Shown piece after piece: positions 1 through 5,599 of a DNA stretch of 28,595 nt. The stretch's first letter is position 1. Each line of letters begins with the position of its first letter. Location of the stretch: assembly GCA_016867005.1 (NCBI GenBank), contig VGKM01000005.1:1-28595 (forward strand). The letters are read 5' to 3'. The notes under the pieces are model-generated. The model saw only the letters and a program-made list of their open reading frames with translations, was not told where the DNA came from and did no database searches. The stretch comes from Candidatus Omnitrophota bacterium (GTDB lineage: Bacteria > Omnitrophota > Gorgyraeia > Gygaellales > Profunditerraquicolaceae). The translations under genes and the position numbers were made by a program.

Positions 1-1
1 A

Positions 2-3000
2 ATTATTGAGGCCTGTCCTGGTTTATATAGTCAATTGAAACATTATGACGCTAACCTAAGATTAACTATTATAGGTTTTTGTGCTGATGAATCGCATAAT
101 AATAAGGAGAGCCGGGGTAGTCAGTTTCAAAAGTTAACAGACTATAAAGCTTGGAATATTTATTCAACAGCGACTACAAGGATTACAGAAGCGGTCAAGG
201 AGGCGGATATTTATGATAAATTCTCAGACCCCAACGCCACTTATGAAATGCATGAACTAATTCCCTTAGCGCGCACAAACTTAAAAACCGTCGTTGAACT
301 GCTTAGAAAAGATAACTTAAAGCCAAAGTTTTTAGAAAATGTAATTTATATTTTAGGGCGCATAATCAGAGAGCCAAATGGCATACCGCAGGATTTTGAA
401 CACAGGGAATTCATTCTCGATCTGCTTTATAATGCTGAGAACATAAAAGGAGGCTTAATTTCGCCTCGAGATATATTTTTAATATACAATAACCCCCATT
501 TTAAGGCATCGACAAGAGGGCAGGACTTGAATAGGTTTTCTTTGGCGATATCTATTAAGCTTACATTAGGGCGATTTGGTCAAGAGGTTACAGACGATAA
601 CATTGCAAAAGTGTTGCAGTTTTTGCTTAATTCGGTAAGGGTTCATTCAAATGATGTGCTTCTTGATGAAAGAACGGCTTTGGTTATTGTCTCTAACAAT
701 GAAATTTTTGCGGGGATTCCTCGATTCAACTCGTCAAATATCTCAAGATTCGCCAGTAATTTTAAAGTCAAGGGAGGAAATATTGAGGTACTCGATGGCC
801 CTAAAGAGAAGCAAAGAGTGCTTAGCAGGATAGCGAAAGCATCTGGAAGAACTACAATTTGGTTTAATGGGCACGGACTGCCTAACCATTTTTGGTTAAC
901 AGGAGGAGAGCCTGGGGAAACAGCAGAGGAGGCGGATAGAAAATTATCTCATCCGAACGGTATTAGTTATCAAGAATTAGGAGAGGCGCTTCTATTGCGC
1001 GCAAAGGCGCATGAAGGCAAACTATCAGATTTAACATTGATTATTGAATCATGCTACGGTTCAGATTTTATTGTCAATGTTTTTAATTTCTTGAAGCCGC
1101 ATTATGAAAGAGGGGAAATTAGGGATTTTCCATTGGCGCTAACTGTGGGGCAAAGAAGCCAACCGGGTAGAGACGACTTATTAGAGATGGATACAGGGGA
1201 TGGGATACTGGTCAGGAGCCTAAATGCACTTCTTAAGGGGCAAAGAAAAGATGCTTTGATACTTGAAGATTTTTCTAAGGCAGAGGAAAAGAATCGGCAA
1301 GATTTTGATCGTGCAATTGAAAATGGCGGCCTTGGGGGTGGAAGAGCTTTGTTAGCGCCTCGGAATGATTTTGCCACCTTTATCCCGTTAACGTCTGAAC
1401 AATTAGATGGCCTGCGCGATATTTTAGATTCAAAAGGCAATAGCGGCGATCAAAAAGGCCATTTATCTTTAGGGTTACCAGTTCTTGATGGCCAAATGAA
1501 ATCTCTTGGCATCAGAGATTCTCTAGACGAAGATATCGGATTAGATATGTCTAGTCGCCATGCCGAATTTGAGAATTTAGCAGCCCGTGTTTTGCCAGAA
1601 AATGTTTATGGCATGCAAGTAAGGGTTATCCGGGCTGACCTAAGCAATACCGGCGCTTATCATTTTTACTCTTCGCAATACGGGCTTATCATCGTGGTCA
1701 ATTCTAATTTAGACAGCGAGGCTCAGGAGGAAGGAAAATTTCATGAAACTAGAGAAGTTTACTGGATGGGGAAAGGATTCAATCAGCACGAAGCTCATGT
1801 GATTGCCTCTGCCGAGCAAGCGCAGAGATTTTCAAGAAATGGCGGCATTACTTCCTATCACAGTCAACAACTTAGGAGCATGGACAGCGACGGGCTCGAA
1901 GCCATCATTAATGAAAACGAAGAAACTCGCCAGTGGCATTACAGTGTTCTCAAAAGAGCTAATGCTAGCGGGTCTAATATTGATATTTCTGCTATGCAGG
2001 ACTATGAGCGAAGATTACGTGATTATGCAAAGGAGTGTAGACAATTAGCGGAACGAAAAGGCGCTATTACCATTGAGACGGGCGCTTCAGCGCTATTACA
2101 AGCCCTATTAGGCAATCCGGATACTGAAAGAGCACTGCAGGATTTGCATATAAATCAGATTGGCATAGACAGAACAGGAACAGGGATGGAGGGCTCTCTT
2201 CGTGAATCAGGGGTTCATCATGAAGGTAATAGGCCAGTGACGACATATAGATTAGGATGCAAGCCAGATGCTTCTGCGGCAACAGTATTTCATGAAATAC
2301 TGCATGCATTTTGGCGCAATAACCCATCTATTCGCGATTATTGGCGCATGAAGGGCTGGGGCGCCATAAAGACAAGGGATCGCGGACAACTTGATGAAGA
2401 ATTAAGAGACGAAGAAGCATTTTGTGATTTATTCGAATGGGAAATGTTTGTTACTGGAGGCATAGATGCAAAAGTTGGCCTTGAAAAAGAAGGTGAATAC
2501 TTGTCACGTAACGAAAGGATTCGTAGACTAGAGGAAATTAAAGCATTTATTACGCAACTTTTGGATTCGCATCAAGAATTACAGGGGATATTACAGTTTC
2601 TTAGACGTATACAAAATGATAGGTCAGGCCTGAATGATATTCCAAGTGCCGATCCAGTAATTCATTCGCAAACGCCAGATACAGGTAGGAAATTTGGCGG
2701 TATTGATTTTCGTAATCTTCCGATAGTAACGCAAGCTATAGGCAACTTAAACGCCAATATCGGTAGCTCGTCAATAAACAGACTCAATAGCATAAATCTT
2801 AATTCCGAATGGCGCGAGATAGAAAACTTGGTTAATTCCGGCATAACACCATCCGCGGAAAGGATAAAGGAGTACGTTCAAGCATCCTGTTATAGAGGGA
2901 GCGTAGACAGAGACATAGATAAAGTCATTTCCTGTATTTCTGATATACTAAGAATCGAAGAAGAGCGTTATTCTCCAACCGATCCGACACTAAAAGATAT

Positions 3001-3070
3001 CTTAGTTGTGCTTGACTCAGCAAATTCAGTCCAGCAATTAAAAGCTGTTTTTATAGGTTCAACTCCTTAA
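2..3070 (+). CDS. Large protein with clan CD-type cysteine peptidase and HExxH metallopeptidase motifs, 5'-truncated, left copy
   Basis: The frame is open from base 2. The first possible start is a TTG at 35 with no ribosome-binding site, so I read the gene as cut by the window edge. Residues are numbered from that TTG. At 274-281 a hydrophobic strand ends in N-G-H-G (His280). At 335-342 another strand ends in E-S-C-Y-G (Cys340). This His/Cys pair matches the layout of caspase, gingipain and legumain-like (clan CD) peptidases. Residues 753-757 are HEILH, a zinc-peptidase HExxH motif, followed by E793/E794 and D798 in an acidic helix that could give the third ligand. A further HETRE (570-574) and HEAH (585-588) cluster could bind metal. 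No signal peptide or membrane segment is visible in the part present. I know of no named family with both units; substrate and role are unknown. It resembles large Omnitrophota proteins only by recollection. Confidence 0.75.
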   Translation: MIEACPGLYSQLKHYDANLRLTIIGFCADESHNNKESRGSQFQKLTDYKAWNIYSTATTRITEAVKEADIYDKFSDPNATYEMHELIPLARTNLKTVVELLRKDNLKPKFLENVIYILGRIIREPNGIPQDFEHREFILDLLYNAENIKGGLISPRDIFLIYNNPHFKASTRGQDLNRFSLAISIKLTLGRFGQEVTDDNIAKVLQFLLNSVRVHSNDVLLDERTALVIVSNNEIFAGIPRFNSSNISRFASNFKVKGGNIEVLDGPKEKQRVLSRIAKASGRTTIWFNGHGLPNHFWLTGGEPGETAEEADRKLSHPNGISYQELGEALLLRAKAHEGKLSDLTLIIESCYGSDFIVNVFNFLKPHYERGEIRDFPLALTVGQRSQPGRDDLLEMDTGDGILVRSLNALLKGQRKDALILEDFSKAEEKNRQDFDRAIENGGLGGGRALLAPRNDFATFIPLTSEQLDGLRDILDSKGNSGDQKGHLSLGLPVLDGQMKSLGIRDSLDEDIGLDMSSRHAEFENLAARVLPENVYGMQVRVIRADLSNTGAYHFYSSQYGLIIVVNSNLDSEAQEEGKFHETREVYWMGKGFNQHEAHVIASAEQAQRFSRNGGITSYHSQQLRSMDSDGLEAIINENEETRQWHYSVLKRANASGSNIDISAMQDYERRLRDYAKECRQLAERKGAITIETGASALLQALLGNPDTERALQDLHINQIGIDRTGTGMEGSLRESGVHHEGNRPVTTYRLGCKPDASAATVFHEILHAFWRNNPSIRDYWRMKGWGAIKTRDRGQLDEELRDEEAFCDLFEWEMFVTGGIDAKVGLEKEGEYLSRNERIRRLEEIKAFITQLLDSHQELQGILQFLRRIQNDRSGLNDIPSADPVIHSQTPDTGRKFGGIDFRNLPIVTQAIGNLNANIGSSSINRLNSINLNSEWREIENLVNSGITPSAERIKEYVQASCYRGSVDRDIDKVISCISDILRIEEERYSPTDPTLKDILVVLDSANSVQQLKAVFIGSTP

Positions 3071-3072
3071 TC

Positions 3073-3141
3073 AAAGAGGGGCGTCTCCAGCCTAACGGGT
3101 TTCCCAGCTCAATATGCCTACCCAAAAAGATGCCCCCTTTT
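3073..3141 (+). terminator. Stem-loop just after the left peptidase gene, possible transcription end
   Basis: Bases 3073-3086 pair with 3128-3141: 14 positions with one mismatch and two G-T pairs, beginning 3 bases after the stop codon. The loop of about 41 bases is long for an intrinsic terminator. The 3' arm ends in T-rich DNA (3138-3146). A smaller stem, 3131-3136 with 3148-3153, reuses part of the 3' arm, so the two cannot form together. The mirrored copy lies at 25455-25523 on the other strand. Confidence 0.4.
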
Positions 3142-3149
3142 ATTTTAGG

Positions 3150-3182
3150 GGCAAAATTTTTGCGCCCACCAAAAATTTTGCC
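3150..3182. repeat. 12-bp perfect stem-loop with A/T-rich arms
   Basis: Bases 3150-3161 pair perfectly with 3171-3182 around the 9-base loop 3162-3170. The stem overlaps the 3' arm of the neighbouring stem 3131-3153, so the two structures exclude each other. The mirrored copy lies at 25414-25446. Confidence 0.7.
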
Positions 3183-3255
3183 TGCTTTTGTTTTTGGGGA
3201 GTTGCGGGCGGGAAAGGCGAAAAGCGCTTACTGCGAGATGTGGTAAAGAAAACTC

Positions 3256-3284
3256 TGCTTATAAAAACTCCAGCGAGATAAGCA
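3256..3284. repeat. 7-bp stem-loop
   Basis: TGCTTAT at 3256-3262 pairs with ATAAGCA at 3278-3284 around a 15-base loop. On its own this could be chance; it is listed because it belongs to a dense cluster. The mirrored copy lies at 25312-25340. Confidence 0.4.
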
Positions 3285-3321
3285 CTGCAAACAAAAACAA
3301 CACCCGCCTCGTGCTTCTTTT

Positions 3322-3380
3322 AGGCCGCCCCAGCGGCCTTTGCAAGCGAGCCCCGCCAACGGGGCGAGCGCAGCAAAGAC
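3322..3380. repeat. GC-rich tandem and nested stem-loops
   Basis: AGGCCGC at 3322-3328 pairs with GCGGCCT at 3333-3339 around a 4-base loop. Immediately after, GCCCCG at 3350-3355 pairs with CGGGGC at 3360-3365 around CCAA. An outer TTTGC/GCAAA pair (3339-3343 with about 3373-3377) encloses the second stem. Such tetraloop GC stems are typical of palindromic repeats and of folded RNA. The mirrored copy lies at 25216-25274. Confidence 0.6.
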
Positions 3381-3446
3381 CCCCGCTGGATACACCACAA
3401 AGTGCCAGTAAGAACCACTACGGCTGGACGCGCCAACCACTAAGCG

Positions 3447-3467
3447 CCCCCGCCGTTCAGGCGGGGG
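3447..3467. repeat. 8-bp perfect GC stem-loop
   Basis: CCCCCGCC at 3447-3454 pairs with GGCGGGGG at 3460-3467 around the loop GTTCA. A run of seven G residues follows almost at once (3471-3477). The mirrored copy lies at 25129-25149. Confidence 0.7.
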
Positions 3468-3492
3468 ATGGGGGGGGCAAAAGAAATAAAAG

Positions 3493-3614
3493 GCTTGCCT
3501 CAAATTATCTCTTGTGATAACTTATTATCTGGCGGGGCCTACTCTATAAGGTTCTCACTTTTTATGAGGTCCCAATTGATAATAAATTATCACAAGAAAT
3601 TGTTTGAGGCAAGT
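3493..3614. repeat. 122-base imperfect palindrome with arms of about 40 bases
   Basis: Left arm 3493-3532 and right arm 3571-3614 pair with a few mismatched blocks. The longest matched blocks are TTGCCTCAAA, TCTTGTGATAA and TTATTATC. The centre is about 38 bases. The arms are AT-rich, unlike the GC-rich stems around them. The shape is that of a small non-autonomous (MITE-like) element or of a long RNA hairpin; I see no target-site duplication that would settle it. The mirrored copy lies at 24982-25103. Confidence 0.7.
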
Positions 3615-3667
3615 TGTTTTATGCCCCGTGCCTTGGCCGGCACTGCCGTATCTTGTTTGCACCGTTC

Positions 3668-3720
3668 GCCCTTGCCGTGGGCGGCAAGGGCTCACTCCAC
3701 GCCTGCTTAGGCCAGCAGGC
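3668..3720. repeat. Two adjacent perfect stem-loops
   Basis: GCCCTTGCCG at 3668-3677 pairs with 3682-3691 around TGGG, giving a perfect 10-bp stem. GCCTGCT at 3701-3707 pairs with AGCAGGC at 3714-3720 around a 6-base loop. The mirrored copies lie at 24876-24928. Confidence 0.7.
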
Positions 3721-3750
3721 TTAGAGGTAATGCAAGGCGGGTTCGGCGCA

Positions 3751-3790
3751 GCTTGCGGCTTGGCTGGGTGGGGGCAGCCAAGCCGCAAGC
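3751..3790. repeat. 16-bp perfect GC-rich stem-loop
   Basis: Bases 3751-3766 (GCTTGCGGCTTGGCTG) pair perfectly with 3775-3790 around the loop GGTGGGGG. This is the longest uninterrupted stem I found in the stretch. The mirrored copy lies at 24806-24845. Confidence 0.8.
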
Positions 3791-3854
3791 GTCCTCGCCA
3801 TCAAGTATCTATAACAAAGAAAAATTAATGGCTTTTAAGCGGGGGCTCGTCCGC

Positions 3855-3914
3855 CCTCCTTGCCACAAAAGATATTTTGGTAATGGATACCTGTATTCTT
3901 TTGTGGCAAGGGGG
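3855..3914. repeat. 19-position stem-loop with inner hairpin, nearest to the operon end
   Basis: Bases 3859-3872 pair perfectly with 3897-3910, and the stem extends outward through 3855/3914 with one G-T pair. Inside, GGTA at 3879-3882 pairs with TACC at 3888-3891. Read on the minus strand, this is the first strong hairpin downstream of the operon's last stop codon, but it lacks a clear U-tract. The mirrored copy lies at 24682-24741, between the operon promoter and the right peptidase gene. Confidence 0.65.
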
Positions 3915-3992
3915 CTGCACCTTTTGAATGCGGTGGTTTAAAACTGTAAACACAATTTTCCGAAACCGAGAGAAGTTAGATGATTAGTATTA

Positions 3993-4790
3993 TTAAATTT
4001 TTGACATAAATTTCTTCAGTTCTCCTTCATAAATATCAGAGGTTACAAAAATATCATCATTATGACCGCCATCAAAAGGCAAAAACTGCTTAGGCTCAAC
4101 GGCATTCTTAAATAATATTTCACCGTGACGAAAGCTGATTACCTCATCTTGCCTTGCATGCGCTATAAGCTTTGGAATATGTATGTCTTTAACCTTAACC
4201 ATAGCATCGTATTTCTGAGTGATTAGAAGCTTCATCGGTAAAAATGGATACAGCTGTTGCGCCCGTAATGCCACTGAGGCGAAACTGCCTTCAAGAATCA
4301 AGGCAGCTGCCTTTCTATGAAGGCATAAATCTGCAGCCACGGGACCACCCAGCGACTTGCCATAAACCACAATTCTATTCTTATCTACGTCACCTCTTGA
4401 CGCCATATAATCGTAAGCTCCCTGCGCATCTTTATAAAGGCCCTTCTCGCTTGGGCTGCCGGAACTTTTTCCGTAACCACGGTAATCAAAAATAAAAAAG
4501 TTAAGGCCCATATCGTGAAAAAATTTAACTTTGTGCAATCTATGATAAATGTTACCGGCATTGCCGTGACAATATAGTACGGTAACTTTAGCGTTCTTGG
4601 CCGGCACAAACCAGCCATTAAGTAAATTCCCATCAGCGGTTTTAAAATTAACCTCCTCAAATGCAATTCTTAAATTCGCCGGCGTCTCCGGGATATCTTT
4701 ATCAGGATGATACAGGCTTTTCTGCTCAATAAAAATAAAATAGATCTTAAAGATAATTACAGCCACAATAATAATCAGCAATATTTTCAT
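3993..4790 (-). CDS. Alpha/beta hydrolase, membrane-anchored, BEM46/YghX-like
   Basis: 265 aa. Residues 1-20 form a hydrophobic signal-anchor, so the catalytic domain probably sits on the outer face of the membrane. The core shows the HGNAGN oxyanion segment (75-80), the DYRGYGKSSG strand-turn (102-111), nucleophile Ser146 in GKSLGG, Asp215 and His243, a complete Ser-Asp-His triad. Related proteins are esterases or lipases of uncertain substrate. The start overlaps the stop of the preceding formyltransferase-like gene by 4 bases (ATGA). It is the last gene of the operon and stops 7 bases before the inverted repeat. In this context it may remove acyl chains from a glycerolipid (inference). Confidence 0.88.
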   Translation of the reverse strand: MKILLIIIVAVIIFKIYFIFIEQKSLYHPDKDIPETPANLRIAFEEVNFKTADGNLLNGWFVPAKNAKVTVLYCHGNAGNIYHRLHKVKFFHDMGLNFFIFDYRGYGKSSGSPSEKGLYKDAQGAYDYMASRGDVDKNRIVVYGKSLGGPVAADLCLHRKAAALILEGSFASVALRAQQLYPFLPMKLLITQKYDAMVKVKDIHIPKLIAHARQDEVISFRHGEILFKNAVEPKQFLPFDGGHNDDIFVTSDIYEGELKKFMSKI

Positions 4791-5599
4791 GCCTTAGTCT
4801 CCCCTCTTCTCTTCTTTAATAAACCTCTGTAAGCTTTTACTTCCTGCAATGTAGGGAACAAATACGTTTTAGTCCCCTGATAATTGTTAGGCAGTGGTTT
4901 AAAATCCGGTTTTTCGATCTTCGCTAATGCCTCAAGCATTAACTTCGGGGCATCATTAAAAAAGGTATCAAGCACTTTAGAATATGATACTCTCGGATCA
5001 ATTGCATATCCTTTCTGGATTATTATAGGTCCGGAATCTATTTCCCTGTCTACAAAATGAATTGTAACGCCGTACTCCGGGGGCTCTGCGGCATGCGACC
5101 ACCAGGAACCAAGCCTGCCGCGAAAATGTGGCAATAGTGAGGCGTGACGGTTTATAATACCTATCTTAGGAACAGCAAGCAGGTTTTCTCTTAATAAGAG
5201 TTCTGTCTGATTAATTACTGCATCCGGTGAAAATTGCCGAAGCTTCTCGATAAACTCTTGGGAATTTAAATCCCGGCACATAACTACGGGAATATTATAT
5301 TTGCGAGCGCCACCCCGGATACTTCTCTTATCCAAGGGTAACCCTAAAGGACCTAACAATCTTATAAATCCCTGCCATATGCCTATAAATAAATTGCGGA
5401 TGAAGCCGTATGGTTCCATAATAAGCCAAAGAATGTAAATATTTTCCAGTTTCTGTTTCATTGTCTTAGGGTGACTACCTGCTCCCCGTTCGCCGGCAAT
5501 AACCACTGCCACGATATCTTTAGACCTTGCTTCAATGATGCTCCTTAAGAAGGGGCTAAAATATACCGCCTCTTCTTGACCTATTATTACTATCCTCAT
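4787..5599 (-). CDS. Formyltransferase-fold protein (PurN/Fmt-like)
   Basis: 270 aa. Residues 145-161 carry the N-x-H and SLLPxxxG motifs of 10-formyltetrahydrofolate-dependent formyltransferases. The triad is complete: Asn150, His152 and Asp188 (in EIDSGPII). It lacks the C-terminal OB-fold expected of methionyl-tRNA formyltransferase (usually about 310 aa), so a small-molecule amine such as an amino-sugar or amino headgroup is more likely than tRNA. Residues 50-85 form an insert rich in aromatic and aliphatic residues that could touch the membrane or a lipid. The start overlaps the preceding stop by 4 bases and the stop overlaps the next start by 4. The BtaA-like gene upstream would make a free amino group that this enzyme could formylate, but that link is speculation. 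Confidence 0.82.
   Translation of the reverse strand: MRIVIIGQEEAVYFSPFLRSIIEARSKDIVAVVIAGERGAGSHPKTMKQKLENIYILWLIMEPYGFIRNLFIGIWQGFIRLLGPLGLPLDKRSIRGGARKYNIPVVMCRDLNSQEFIEKLRQFSPDAVINQTELLLRENLLAVPKIGIINRHASLLPHFRGRLGSWWSHAAEPPEYGVTIHFVDREIDSGPIIIQKGYAIDPRVSYSKVLDTFFNDAPKLMLEALAKIEKPDFKPLPNNYQGTKTYLFPTLQEVKAYRGLLKKRRGETKA

Larger units (their letters stand above)
1..3985. repeat. Long inverted repeat, left arm
   Basis: Position n here pairs with position 28596-n on the other strand. Every stretch I compared matches, and open frames on both strands, coding and non-coding, mirror exactly between the arms. The match starts at base 1 and ends at 3985, where the left copy continues with A and the right copy differs. 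The arm holds a 5'-truncated double-peptidase gene and a hairpin-rich stretch. The boundary lies 7 bases beyond the stop codon of the last operon gene. I see no transposase, no recombinase and no short terminal repeats typical of an insertion sequence. The outer end cannot be seen because it is the window edge. Confidence 0.96.
3071..3985. other. Hairpin-rich non-coding stretch, left arm
   Basis: These 915 bases hold no gene I believe. The open frames on the two strands overlap one another, have low-complexity Arg/Pro/Gly-rich translations and follow the stem-loops. I can pair at least twelve stem-loops: 3073-3141, 3131-3153, 3150-3182, 3256-3284, 3322-3339, 3338-3380, 3447-3467, 3493-3614, 3668-3691, 3701-3720, 3751-3790 and 3855-3914. 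Several are GC-rich and perfect, unlike the AT-leaning genes around them. It could be a structured RNA, a cluster of REP-like palindromes or part of a mobile element. I do not recognise a named RNA family. The same stretch occurs inverted at 24611-25525. Confidence 0.8.

Noticed and set aside
3855..3914. Intrinsic terminator of the operon
   Set aside because: The stem is strong, but on the minus strand it has no U-tract and lies about 80 bases past the last stop. It is listed only as a stem-loop.
3188..3941. Several overlapping ORFs of 62-109 codons on both strands in the non-coding stretch (and mirrored copies at 24655-25408)
   Set aside because: They overlap each other on opposite strands, follow palindromic sequence, have Arg/Pro/Gly-rich low-complexity translations and no ribosome sites. 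They are by-products of the hairpins.
1..3985. Insertion sequence or composite transposon with known transposase
   Set aside because: No DDE, HUH, serine or tyrosine recombinase motif is visible in the only large ORF, and no short terminal inverted repeats or target duplications can be seen.
3071..3985. CRISPR array, tRNA or integron attC array
   Set aside because: The hairpins differ in sequence and spacing, there are no regular direct repeats with spacers, no tRNA-like cloverleaf and no integrase.
4787..5599. Methionyl-tRNA formyltransferase (fmt)
   Set aside because: The C-terminal tRNA-binding OB domain is absent and the gene sits at the end of a biosynthetic operon rather than beside def.
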